A DNA stretch of 64,000 nt from Nymphaea colorata (Eukaryota; Streptophyta; Magnoliopsida; Nymphaeales; Nymphaeaceae). Below are positions 34,037-47,000 of the stretch, in pieces; the stretch's first letter is position 1; every line of letters starts with the position of its first letter. The notes under the pieces are model-generated. The model saw only the letters and a program-made list of their open reading frames with translations. It did not search any database and had not been told where the DNA came from. Made by a program: the position numbers and the translations under genes. The stretch covers positions 6,816,505-6,880,504 of the forward strand of contig NC_045140.1 in assembly GCF_008831285.2 (NCBI RefSeq). Reading direction: 5' to 3'.

Positions 34037-37000
34037 TTACTGTGCTGTGAAATGGTGATCCGGTCCAGATAATTTTTGGTGTAGGAGCTTATTGGAACAT
34101 GTCCATAGTTGCTCAGAAAACTCCTTGTTATATGAAAGAGCAGATGATTTGGTCGTCCTACCGCCTCCACCAAAAAAGTACCGACCCGAAGCATCCTAGT
34201 TAACCAACAACCTCGAGCCATCAGTACGCATTAATGACCAACTTGAAAAAACAACTGATTCATATATATAGGCAGCAGCAAATCGGAGTTTGGAAACACA
34301 TGAAATGAAGCAACATTTGGATTCTGCTATGATGTGTGTTACCCTAGCATGCAGTTGTGGACGGGGTTGTTGCATCTTCACTAGTTCACAAAAAATAAAT
34401 TTGATCTGTAATGTTAGCCAGTAAAAGGAAAGCCAAACTCACAGGAGGTGCTAGAGCTGCATCAATGATGGAACTGACCCCCATTTCAGGGGACTGCAGA
34501 AGGCCAGCAAGATCTAGTACTTTGTAAGCCATTCGAGAGATGGAAAATGGAACTTCACGCATGATGCCTGTTTTCACCACCCCAGGATCTGCAGCCCTGA
34601 CAGTTGATAACACCCATGGATGCAGAGCATAAAAAAATCATTCACTCAACAAAGACACTAACTTGAACGTGTTACCAAATTGAACATATGTAGAAATACT
34701 AGTCCAGTGACTAGTCAAAGAAAACATACGTTACTGAGACATGATGCAAGGGGTCTGAGAGGCAAAGTTGTCGATGGAGCTCATAGGAGAACATAAGCAA
34801 GCATACTGAGAATTTACGGCATTACTGACATTAGCCATCAAAATGCGTGGTAACTGAATATGTTTGATAAGATAAAATTTTCAGGCATTACTGGCTTACA
34901 CTTAGAATATTCGTAAATGCGAGCAAAGGGATACCCATTTGAACAAGTGAAAGTTCGCATGTCTCCAACTGTCAACGTTTTCTCACTGATAATTATTTCA
35001 GATACTGCAGATGAAGCATAGAGTGGGTAAGCTCATGAAAGAAAATAACATACAATGCTGAGGGACTGCAATTATTTCTTTCATTTCCAATATTTATGCT
35101 AGGGAAAACTGGCATTATACCCTAAAGAACTATTATGTCAAAGCATAATTAATCAATAAACAATCGTTAGACCTACTATGAACCCAAATTCTTGATTTCA
35201 TATTAACTGGAACACATGTTTAATTTCTACAGATCAGATAAGCAAGCATGTAAGACAAATTTCCGGAAAGAATGCAGTCCATTATTATTTGCTGTAAAAT
35301 GGGATTACAAAGATGGGGGTTAAAGGCTAGCTCACTGGATCGATGTGTAAACGACGTCACATTGACTATTCGAGAAGGCTGATAACTGTTTCTGAGTAGT
35401 GGTAGAAGGAGATTGGTAAGAGAAAAGGCACCAAAATAGTTGGTTCCAATCATCCTGCGGACAGAAAATCACACCAAAGTGGTATCAAATGAAAAATTAA
35501 CTGAAACTTCTGCAATGACATACAAATAAAAGTCACTGCAATTGCTATAGTTTTTTCAATTGATTTATCACTACATTTTCAAGGTTTACCTTAATAAAAG
35601 GTTAAGCACAATAATCCATACTAGGGTGAAATTTAGTAATACGATGGATGCTAAAGAAAGGTCTACTGTATGCAGATATTTGTGGGCTTCCTGCAGGAGC
35701 AAACAAACAGGCTAGCCATGTGTGGCCTGTAAAACTAATAGATAATCAGCACCTGATGAAGAACCATGGCCGAATTGTCATTTGTGAGCTCATCGACTAC
35801 AAGTCTAGAACTAAGGCCGGTCCAATGCAGTTGAGAAAGCAGCCATGCCCAGTCCAGGCATCCAGGTTTATTTCATTGTCACAGATATTGTTCTCGGGGA
35901 AAATCTCGTCTAATTTTAAAAAATAAAAAATCATAAAAATTATAAAAGAATAAAATAAATGAAAAACTAATAAAAAAGTGAAAAATATAAAAAAATAGTG
36001 AGATATTTATTTTTGTTAAGATTTTCAAATCTCATGAGTTTTCCCAATATTTTGTTTTACTTGTTTTTCTCATAAACATCACGAGATTTTGGAAATCTCA
36101 TGTATTTGTGACAGTGGTTTGTTTCATTTGCTACCTTGGAAAAAAAGTCAGGGAATAGCTTTCATGACATGACACGGTACCTATAATGGAATGGACTGGC
36201 AAGCCATTTGATGGAAAAGGATGGACCCAAACAGGCAGGTGCCAGAGGCAAGGGGGGCTGGCAGAGCGCATGGTCATCCTCCCCTCCCCCTCCTCAGATT
36301 TTGAAAGCAAATGGTTGTAATCTTTAGAAACTTTAATTTGGCCCCTATAAAAGCTTCAGAAACTGTAGTTCGGCCCCTGGAAAACATATTTTGCCCCTTG
36401 TAAGAAAAATATTCTTGGCTCTGCACCTGCAAACAGGCTAGATCAGTAGCTTGCCAAAGTTTGACCAATCAACCATAAAGAGAAAAGCAGTGGCACACAA
36501 TTATTAGGGATAATTAATCAAAGGCACTCTTGCATTATGGACATAAAATGGCTCACAGTAAACCGTTCTTTAGGTGAATCATACACTAATATTTCAAATC
36601 AGAAAATCCCATGGTTAGCAACTTAGCACATCGACCAAAGGCAGAAGTCACTCAATGCTCTCATATACTATTCTCATCCTGTTTGAAATAATAGTTAACC
36701 AGAATACAAATACGTAAAGATAATGCCTATTCATGATTTGACTAGGTTGCAGAGGATTTGTGAAAATCATATGCTCAAGTATTACATTGTCTGACTTCAC
36801 AAATCACTCTAAGAACTCAAAAGTAGTTTCTGTGCTCTTGGAAGGAACCAGAAAACCTTCCTCATCACTTTGCGCAGTTTCTAGACATGAATGCCACCTA
36901 GCAAATGGATACATCAGTTTGTTCACATGAGAAGAGATGAGATTCAAAATTACATGAAAAAGAGGAATCATTGGTATGGCCAACTTAGAATTTCTTCTCC

Positions 37001-39823
37001 ATATTTCCAGAAATGTTTATTCTGATACTTTCCTGCTAGCTCAACAATTACATGTCTTAACCCTTGCATTAGAAATATAATATAGTTTTGTGGAAATATC
37101 ATAAAATAAAACAGGAATCAGATGATGAGAAAATTGGAATTAGATGCCTGAGCAGCAATTTGATAAGTAGTACAGGTGCCCACAAGAATCATTTGCTATA
37201 AGCCCTCCCAAAGAACCACTAGGATATCCATCATCCACACTAAAATCATCAATAGTTTTATTAACCCACCAATGCTGCTTAGGCAAGTAAAGATAATGTA
37301 TGGTTGTACGAAGAACTAGTCTAACATAGATGCAACTCCATTATAGATCAGTGAACAAGTTTGCAGCAACCTCCCCATGTTTATGTGCAGTGAGTACCGA
37401 CCAATGACAAGAAGCGTTACCTAAAGCCAATTAAAATAAAATAAAATAAAATTGAAAAAGAAAATGGTAAATTACCTATCATAGCCATCAATTGTGTATG
37501 ACTGTGATGTTGCAAGAATCCCTGCATTGTTAATCAGAAGCTGGATGGAGGGATGGAGGCCAGAATCTATAAGCCACTGTTGAACACTTTCTTTGAACTT
37601 CAGCATGGAATCCAAAGATGCCAAGTCAACCACAAATTCTTTCAGAAGAACATTTCCCTTCTGCCCAAGCTCTTCAACAGTCTTTTTTTGCAAGATGCAT
37701 CATAAGGATGGCAAAATAGTAATCAATAGCCAACACAACATATGGACAGAATGCCATTTTCAAAAGGTTTGAGAACAGAATTTGGCATTTTACCTTAGAC
37801 AGCAAGCCAGAGGATCGTCCAGCTGTCAATCAAACAATATCAGACAAACTTCAGAAACTAGGAAGATGTATAAAAAGTGAAAACAAAAAAGATAACATCT
37901 GCAAAAAGCCAGCACTTATGTCCTCTATGTTACTACTTGAATATGTAATAGAGCAGCCCCAACAAGTGAAAAGCAATTATATAAGCTGGCAAAGAGTAAT
38001 ACCATGCATATATCTAGCTTCAATAGAGTCGTATTTATATTAAACCAGTTTAACGCGATCCATCAGAGCCTGATGGACTTGCATAACTACTGTTGGTAAG
38101 TTGACAGCAAGCTGTGATAAACTTTCACAGAGCTGGGGGCGAAAAACTTCTAATTGGAAAAAAGGTACAGATTACTAAATAAAAAAAGGTACTATCATTT
38201 GATCATGCACCTAAAAAAACCTAACAAATATCAGAGCCCTTTAATTCAAAAGAACACACTGGCTATGCAGAAATTGATGGAACCTCTTGTGATAGATCAT
38301 AGAAGGACAGAAATCTTAACAGTCAATTAAATTCCTGAAGGATAAAAAGCAAAAGGTTAGAAAAATTAGGCTACTATTAAGAACCTTCCAAACAATTCAG
38401 TGCACTGTCACTAAATGGGTGAATATGTGATTCCAGCTTACAGCAGGAATTTGACAAGGGAAAGCTCCATTCTCAAAATCTGTTCTTGTCTAGGAGAGTA
38501 AAATTTAACATACAGTTATCCTCACCATGCACTTTGGCCATATAGAATTTTATACTTTAGTCCTGTTTAGGAAGCAAGACGATTCATTGGGGACATCACA
38601 ATGCAAGGCTTGAGACCTCCTAGATAGTGTAGTTAAGCAAGACAAAAATGAAAATCAGGTTCTCAGGTACAACAACCAATATTCGCCAGAAACTAGACAA
38701 TGTAACCCAAAAAATATCTATAAGGTTTCTCAATTACGGATTTCTTCAAATACAACGTGAGTGGAAAATATAAAAGGCACAGAAAGAGCACCAATTCTAT
38801 TATTACACTTTTAGGAACTTAAGCAGTATTACCTATACATCCTACCTAGAATGACATAGAAACCTTCATCAAGTAAACATTTCACAGCTGCTTCACCCAA
38901 ACCAGATGTAGCCTGCATGAAGAAGATACCATTAAGACAGATATCTGAATTTAAAATGAAGTCCAAAAAATAGAAAAAAAAAGGACCATATCAAGTGAAT
39001 GCTCATGAGAACACAAACAGATGGAATTACCAACATCTGATGTCACCAAGCAGTAACATGGCTACGTCGTTTTGAACGGTTTCATGCTTGTCATTTACAT
39101 CGGTGTCTGATGGTTTTAATATAAACTGGACAAGTTTCTTGGGGTGTGGCTCTATGATATCAGCGTTAGTACAGACCCCAAAAGCAGGGAAAAAGAAACA
39201 GTAGCATGCATTTGCAGCGTGAATATTATCTGCAAATAGAATTAAACCCATACTAATCACCGTAATTCCCTTTGTAAAGAACTAAGTTTGCGATCAAAAG
39301 AGCTATTTTGTTCTGTGGCACTGGATTAATAAGCAACCCAACAAACACAAAGGAGAAATGATCGAATATGGATCAAACGTGAACAAAGGAAAAACCCAAA
39401 AAAAGAAAAAAAATGGAAAAACTGGCCTATGTCGATTCACCAGTACATGTTGGTATAAACTTTTTATGACTGCTTTCTCTCTGTTGGACAATTTCTGTAA
39501 GTGGAAAGAAGAAGAGACGGGATTGGCTTTCGGTATGGTCTGCACATCGGCTCGAAATTCATCTTTACCACCATCACAGTGGTGATGAAAAATAGGCAGA
39601 AAAAGAGAAAATAAGACAAAAAGAGCTTTACGCCGGTGATGATGCAAACAGGCCTGGTCGAGGCGTCTGGGTGAAGACGAGGGAAAGTGATGGTCTTTCC
39701 ACTGACGCCATCGATTACGAGCTTCAGGTAGGAACCCAAGAGAGAGAAAGTCCACAGCAGAGACATTCTCCAGAAACCTCGAGAGAAGATGAAGTTCAAG
39801 GCCTCTCTATCAAGCAACAACAT
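34037..39823 (-). CDS. FEY: FEY-like short-chain dehydrogenase/reductase
   Basis: Nine exons on the minus strand are 39823-39632, 38912-38846, 37822-37794, 37681-37476, 35454-35336, 35004-34900, 34805-34730, 34596-34443 and 34195-34037. All borders are GT-AG, and they give 1107 nt, 368 residues. It is a classical NAD(P)H-dependent SDR. The N-terminal region has a hydrophobic anchor-like span (WRMSLLWTFSLLGSYLKLVI, about 19-38). The cofactor motif TGATSGLG is at 63-70, NNAG at 147-150, and the active-site YEYSK (Y235, K239) follows. The C-terminal part has AADPGVVKTGIMREVP and GRYFFGGGGRT. The closest family I recall is Arabidopsis FOREVER YOUNG and related DHRSX/TIC32-like SDRs; the substrate is unknown. 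Exon 3 is only 29 nt. A MITE-like element sits in the 35455-37475 intron. The first of two possible starts (39823 against Met20) is chosen because the preceding residues fit the family. Confidence 0.92.
35877..36113. repeat. MITE-like element D in FEY-like intron 4
   Basis: Terminal inverted repeats TGTCACAGATA (35877-35887) and TATTTGTGACA (36103-36113) enclose 237 bases of AT-rich sequence with the core GAAAAACTAATA shared with elements A and B in the G3BP-like gene. It is non-coding. Confidence 0.7.
36241..36430 (+). repeat. Dispersed 'GGCCCCT' repeat fragment
   Basis: It contains TTTGGCCCCTATAAAAG, TTCGGCCCCTGG, TTTTGCCCCTTG and ends CTTGGCTCTGCACCTGC. It resembles 49721-49905 and 52755-52920. 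It is probably a decayed transposon fragment in the intron. Confidence 0.5.
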
Positions 39824-40620
39824 CTCTCTCTCTCTCTCTCCACACGCACACAGCGGGGACTCAACGAGTCACCACGAAATGGTAGTCAGAATCCACCGGA
39901 AAACCGGGTCCCGGGCCGGGCCAGATGACGCAGCCCGGGTCGGCCCGGCCGGGCCCGATCCGGCCCGTTAACTCACCTCTTCCAGCATGTTCCCGTCTCA
40001 TTGAAACCCTGATCAGAGGAGGACGAGCAGCAGCTGCCGATGGGCATTCTTCTGAGACAGAAGTGAACTCTCGACGGCTAACCATGGAGAGGCAGAGGCA
40101 GAGGCGATACGCACATCATCTCGTCTTGTCTCTCTCTCGCCGTCGCAGACTATCTAGCTTTGGGATTCCTGCTGAGGACTGCAAGGCCAGACGATTGCAG
40201 GTGCAGGACGACGGGAAGTGCCATTTTCGTCGGGGGAGGAAGTCGGCAAACATATAACGCACAATCTTGCTTTTAGGGCTTCCTCGTCGGGGATGGCGTT
40301 GGGTGGGTCAGGGTCAAGAGGGGAGGGAGGAAGGAGCGGGTACGGGAGGAAGGGGAAGGAGCGGGTAGGGGAGGGAGGGAGGTCCATGCCGGCGGGCGTC
40401 GGGCCGGCCGGGGCCGATGGGCCCGACCTCAGGATATCGGGCCGGGCTCGGGCTCGGGCCCAGGCATTGGGCTGGGCTGGCGGTCAGAAAACAAAAAGGC
40501 GTGCTCTCCCTATCAAACTTCAAAGGCCGGGAAGGGAAGAGCGAAACCTTATCTTCTCGTTAAGGCAGGCATTTGGGCTGGGCTGAGCTCAGGCTGGCTC
40601 AAAGTCCTTTGGAAAAGCTT
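39824..40620. other. GC-rich upstream region of the FEY-like gene with GGCCCG words
   Basis: A CT microsatellite lies at 39821-39840. Bases 39900-39970 and 40390-40480 are dense in GGGCCGGGC/GGCCCGG words. The open frames here (40082-40257 on +, 40218-40586 on +, 40154-40523 on -) follow this composition and have no family resemblance. Confidence 0.5.
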
Positions 40621-41350
40621 ACCTCCTAATCTTGACGTAGAAAAACTTTTCCTTGTTTTTTTTTCAATCCTTGCATCTATACCTGGGAAGATAAATGTTC
40701 CAGCGTCAATTCACATCATGCGCGTGAAGACAAGGTCCCATATTTACTTGCAACGGTGCCAATCTTTCTTGGGCCTTGTAATTGGAGTTAGGACAGGATT
40801 GAAGCAAATCAGACTGATAGCGGGATCATATTGCCATTTCCGGTCTCTCAACTAATGGATCCATTGATTGATTCAGTAACATCCAATCCATCGTTTGTGC
40901 CCAAGTATTTTGAACCATGGAATGCTTAATTGCATCAGATTTGTTTCCAAAGGTAACTTGGTCCTTGATCTGTATTCGTAGGCCTAAGGTGGCATCCCTA
41001 GGAAGTCGAGACCTGGTTCAATACAACGAGTCTTTTTTTTTTTTTTTTTTTTAAATCAAAAAGCACGACTGTTGCCTCCTTCCCCTCCATGAGAAACAGG
41101 GCACACCTGCTGCGACACCCTATTCCAACACCAAACGACACCTTGTTCCAACGCCATCTGAAACATGGTGAGTTTTTCGTTGCTGCCTTTTTCCGTTTTT
41201 AGTTGTTGTGTTTTTCTGATTTTGGTTGCTGCTCACTTCGTCGCGTTATTGTAAGTGAACTTCTATTTTCCTTCCCACCGTCGTCTACTTGTGGTTTCGG
41301 TTGGTTTCTCTTTGAATAGGTTGATCATGAAACTTGAGCATGTGTGTTTA

Positions 41351-41390
41351 TGTTGTTGTTATTCCTAATATGTTGTTGTTATTCCTAATA
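41351..41390 (+). repeat. Perfect 20-bp tandem duplication
   Basis: TGTTGTTGTTATTCCTAATA occurs twice without a gap. Confidence 0.95.
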
Positions 41391-41642
41391 AGCACGTATT
41401 AGGACGTTGTTAGTGTGCTATTATAACATATTATTTTGGTTTTGTTCTTTCGATCGTGTCTTTTCTTTTAAAAACCTCTTAATTTTTTAAACATTTTGGA
41501 TTTTAGAGGTATTATTTTGAATTTTAAAAGTATTATTGTAAAATATTATAAATTCTATCCTTCCATTTCTTTTATATAGTCCAAACCAAACAAAGACATT
41601 TCTTTTTCTTTCCTTTCTATCCAAACAAACTTTGTATCACCT

Positions 41643-41690
41643 CTTTTTTTTTCCTTTCCTTTCCTTTCCTTTCCCTCCCTCCCTCCCTTG
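41643..41690. repeat. (TTTCC)n then (CCCT)n microsatellite
   Basis: About five TTTCC units pass into four CCCT units. Confidence 0.85.
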
Positions 41691-42551
41691 GTATAACTTC
41701 TATAACCAAAGGCAGGTCACTTTGGTAAGGCTCTTTGCAAAGTTACCGGCAACTCTTACATCATTTCTATCTGGAAGGGTATAAAAGACGATATCAGACA
41801 ACAATTAAGAGCACTTGATCGTGACAGATATAAGCTAATATTTGGTATTCAGCATTCCTTAATACAAACATAATTTCCTGAACGGTATATGAATTTTATA
41901 TCAATCCATTTCATTCCTTTGATTGTTGCTCCAACATGTGGAAGAACAAAAAGAACATTTTTAAGAAAAGCTGCGTATGGTAGTGAGGATAAAGCAAAAC
42001 AGCATTTACAAGAACTAGAAGGGTGAAATTTGCAATCACGAAAGAGATCATTGAAATTATTAAAGAACAAAGAATTGTAATTACCAGTTATTCAGAAAAG
42101 TATAAGAATGTATTGATCATTATAAGGATGTATTGATCATTCTGTAGAGAACCGTTACCATCACATTAGAAGAACATCCTCCATCACGTTTCCTTCTCCT
42201 AGCTACACAAAATGCAGGGGAAGGAAGAAAAAGGAAGGCAAAAAAGCAGAAGGATTCTATCTACTCTCCAAAAACTAATAACCACCCAAGGCATTCCACC
42301 TCAGAAAGACAAAATGAACGAGAACACAAACCGAGGATCAAAATCTGAGACCCGCTTAGCCATCCTATGCTAAAGGGTACAACTACTCCAAAAATTAACC
42401 GAAATCGCCCCGAAACTCCAACAGGAGGATGGGCTAAGGCTTGACTCTACCTCTGGGATATCTCCCGTAATATTCCACGTTCAACTTGCTTCAAGAATCA
42501 CACGCTTCAGTTACCCCAACAATGTCCCGAACAGCAGTGACTTGATACTTC

Positions 42552-44010
42552 TCAAGCAGGGGCTGGCACTCTGGGAGCAACAGCCTTCGTGGGCCCATTC
42601 ATGTTGAAGCTACCCGCACGGTTCACTCGGCTGCCTCCATTCCCTGCATGGTCGACCCTCTGATATCCACTCTCACCACCACGGTTTGAAGAGCCTTCTT
42701 GACCAGTCCTATATGCAAAGTCTGATCGGTAGTTGAAATCCCCCCTGCCATAGCTCCTTCCACCACCATAGTTGCCCCGCGCTCCTCTCAATCCATCATT
42801 GCGGAATCCACCCCTGCCGCTGGGAAAGCGGCCTCGGGCAACTGCATCATGGTCACAAATAGCCTAATTAATAATGACTTTCTCCATAGGATTCTAGGAC
42901 CGATAGATCTAGAAACAATTGGTCCAGGTAAAACCACTGCTGCAAAACATCAAGGCCTATTGATATTGATCTGAGTTGCTCAGATGTTGCAACCGCACCA
43001 TCTGATAATTTTTCATATCAAAATCAAAAAGTGCATTTGTGGTTGCCCTAACATGAATTTGAGGAATCAGAGCTACCTAACTAGAAGCGAAAACTCAAAA
43101 CTCTCATGATGAGAGATTCTTTGAGTGCAGACAATCAGTTTGTTGCAAAATCAGCATTCAGGAAGGGTAAATAGACAAGAGGAAGGCATCTAAGCAATAA
43201 TATTATGCCCCTGCAAAAACTTGTTCACCTTAGCAGCTAACCGTACATAAGAAACCCATCAGCTACCTTTCAAGGCAGGGCTCACTCTATTGGTGAGGGT
43301 GATGGCAACATTTTGACAGACATGCATGAAAGTACGACATATAAACTGCACTATAATAACAGACATAAACCCAGTTTAGTCATCACTTGCCTCGAGAACT
43401 AGATGGCCTTTTTTCTTCAACATAAGCTTGACGGCCACCAATAGTTAGCGGTGAAGCCTGCAACACCATAAAGATTAACCACCTGAAATCAGAACACTGA
43501 CAACTGGAGAAAGGTTATACATATTTCCTCTCCTTGTTTAAAATATATTTCTAATAAGTTCCTATTACAAATTACAAAATCATTTACCGTGCTTGTGGTT
43601 TTTGAAGATCAGCGGAGCTATTATTTCCAACATTGATATCTTTAAGCCAACCAACAATAGCAATTCCAGATTTCTCAAATTCAATAAAGGCCCAAAAGAT
43701 TGATTTAACAAATAATAGCTGCCAAAATATATTTTTGCCGTGAGATGTATATTTTGCTGTGTGGTGTATATATACACACACACACACACAAACAGAATGA
43801 CTCTACCTACAAAATCTATGTGAAAATCTGTTTTGCATGGACATGAAAATGAGCACTGCACCGGTGTTGACAGGGTAAATACAGGTGCAGTTGTTGAATC
43901 CGGTTCGGACATGAGAAACATATTTTTGGTATCTTAGTTTATTAGTTTGAATTTTACAAATATCAACAACAAAGATATGATCTGTTTGCTTAAGACCTTC
44001 ATGTTGTCAT

Positions 44011-44054
<44 letters not shown>

Positions 44055-47000
44055 TAATCACAAAAAACGTTCTCACGTTTTAAACAGCGAGAATTTTCTC
44101 AGGTATAATACGGCGAGCTTGAAAAAAACGGGAAAAAAGGGAAAACTACGGCAAATTTTTAAAAAAATTAAAAAATCCTACAAATTTGGGAAAAATAAAA
44201 TAAGTAAAAAACTAATAACACCAACATCAAAAAATAAGTAAATATGCAACAAATAAAAATTACAAAATGAACAAGCAGTTTGGCATAAAAAAAGCGTGAA
44301 AGAACATTTAAAATGAAGAAAACGCAAACAAAAGCATTTTTTCATTTTGGCGCTTTAGAAAAACAGGGTTTTTTTTAAGTTGTAAACAGCTTGAGTTATT
44401 TCTCGCGTTTTAAACATTTTTTTTAAAAAAAAAAGCAGTTTTGCGACTACTTTATATATATATATATATATATAGTGATAGAAACAAACACACAGATACA
44501 CATGGCCTGGAAACTGAAAACAACCTCAAAATTTACTCAAAAAATTTCTCAGGTGGGGCCCCTACTCCATCATTTTCAAATACCACCAAACATTGTTGTC
44601 ATATGCACCCAAGCAGATAGATTACATTCATATTCAGACTCCTTTTACACTCATTGACAAATTGATGCTTTAATTTGATTCAAGTTATCCAAAGAGAAGT
44701 TTAGTGACAAAAGCTTTTTGAATAAGACAAAAGTGTCCCCAATTTTCATTGTGAGATGGACTCAATTTTGGGTTATTTGCATGCAATTGGACCAGTCAGT
44801 CAAGCATGAAATGCTTTTATGAACATGAGCATTGAGGGTGGCAAACAAATTGCAATTGAATCTGATTCAAAACATAACTCGATGCTATGTTTCTTAATGT
44901 GAGATACAATTTACTTATACTTTGATCCAAATAAAGAACAAAAAAACCCTGTAGAAATTGTTCAAATTCAATTTGGATTTGACTGACAAAATGATTAGTA
45001 ACACTAAAACCATGGTCACAAATAACGTTTCAAAGTTTTAAATGGCGATGTTTTTCTCAGCTATAATATGGCAAACCTGAAAAAAAGGAAAAAATACGGT
45101 AAATTTTTAAACATTTAAAAAAACTAAAAATGGAGGGAAAATAAAATAATGAGAAACTAATAACACAAACATCAAAAGATAAGTAGATTTGCAACAAATA
45201 AAAAATAGAAAATGAAAAAAAAAATTTCGCATTTAAAAAACGAAAAAAAATGCAAAAAAAAACACATTTTTTGAAAAGTTTTAAACGGCAATTTAATTTT
45301 TCGTTTTTTTTTTTTGAAAAAAACGCGTTTTTTGTGACTAAATGCCTGAATTCGTCTTCTTCTGCAATTTGATAGATCCACATTTTCTATCACTAATGCC
45401 AGGGTGATATGACTAGTTAAAAACTTCAAAATCCAACCAGATAAACAAGGACAAAAGAAAGGAAAAAACTGAGGTTCATATACATTTAACAGGATAGCCG
45501 TAAGTTTGACCCAGGATATTCACCTCTATTGCACTTTGGACGGAACTTGAGGATTCAAACTCCACAAATCCAAAGCAGAATCCTTGTTGCTGCACACAGG
45601 TTAAGAAAACAAGACATATTTTGTTCATTGAACAGATTGGGAAATCGATTATAATTCACAACCAAGTTCTCATTTAGGACAAACCTTGTTGCTCCTGACT
45701 TGAACACCACCACTCTTAATAGGACCAAACCTCCTAAATTCTTCCTCGAGTTGAGAAGGAGTAGCATTGAAAGGCAAACCCTTTATGTATATCGAGTGCC
45801 CGTCAGCAGCTGCATACAACAAGAAATATAAAAAAAATTGAAAAAATAAATGAAAGCTGTGTCTCCATTCTAATAATATTAAGGACGTGATAGTTGATGC
45901 AAAACCTTCAGCCTCTTGGACGCTGCTGTTCTCAACAGCACTTAAACTGGACACTGACGTCTCCACAATGGGAGCCGCTGATGGCGTTGGTACCAATTGT
46001 CTCTCTGGAGCTAGAGGCTTGGCAGGAGAGGATGCTGGGGAAGGTGAAAGGGCAGAGCTTTCCTTCATGACCTTTACCTATACAATGATAATGTTAACCG
46101 GTACCTCAATGTTCTGCCTCTTCAGAGAACATCTCAGAAAGATGGAAACTTTGTTTAGCATGATAGAAATCTTACAATTGATGCATATGACTTCTTAGGA
46201 GCTTCTTCTAGGGCTGAAGAAGATGTTGAATCAGTTGGATGCTGTTGTCCACTGTTATGTTCATCAACCACCTCCTCAACCACAGGTTCCTCGTCCACAA
46301 CTGAACCTTCCTCATCATCCGAAGGATTGTAGACTTCTTCCCCGTTATGATCCTCTTCAGACATATGAGCAGCTTGGTCCACCACGTGACTCTCCTCAAT
46401 AGGAGCAGGCTCTGCATACAAAAAAAGGAACATACTACATCACGTGAACACAATCTATGATAAATGAAGCAGAAGCATGACGATCACAAACCTTGCTCAC
46501 GTGTAGGCAGTTCTTCATGAACCTCTTCATTCACGTTGTTGGCCACTCCATTGTTTACCACTGGGTGCCCTATCTCTTCGACATACCTAAAGATGTCATT
46601 TAAAACATAGTATCCTCTGTCTTGAGGTGCAAGAAAGAAGGACTGAGTGAAATTCCTTTTGACATTGTCCTTTGAGATGAGTTCTCCACTCACAAGCACA
46701 AGAACACCCCCATTGAGGGAGTCCTGAGCATCCACAGTCTTTATCTCTGCCTTGAGACCACTGTAATCCATTGAGAGTATCTTTTCGTTGATTTCCTGTC
46801 CACTCCCCAACGCGCCAAAGTCAGGACCCATGAACACAACGCAACGACAGACGCTTATATTATTAGAACTTAGAAGCTTGCTGAAAGCTACCCACCCATG
46901 TTAGTAGACAACACAGTGGGTTTCAATATATGGAAGCGTTTTATTTGAATTAACATATAGAAGAAAAGTTTCGTATAACATTGTGAACGAGAGCCTCCAA

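Larger units (their letters stand above)
40621..42551. other. Intergenic stretch and 3' UTR of the G3BP-like gene
   Basis: Bases 41033-41052 are a poly(T) run. 42200-42551 is probably the 3' UTR of the minus-strand G3BP-like gene. No other gene was seen. Confidence 0.5.

Noticed and set aside
33925-34221. 98-codon minus-strand frame ending FELLKIA
   Set aside because: It is shifted by one frame from the true last exon of the FEY-like gene, which reads GRYFFGGGGRT and ends at 34037.
40082-40586. Plus-strand frames upstream of the FEY-like gene
   Set aside because: They follow GGCCCG-rich repeat sequence; no splice signals or family motifs were seen.
45057-45429. F/K-rich minus-strand frames in G3BP-like intron 7
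   Set aside because: They cover the AT-rich MITE-like element B and are compositional.
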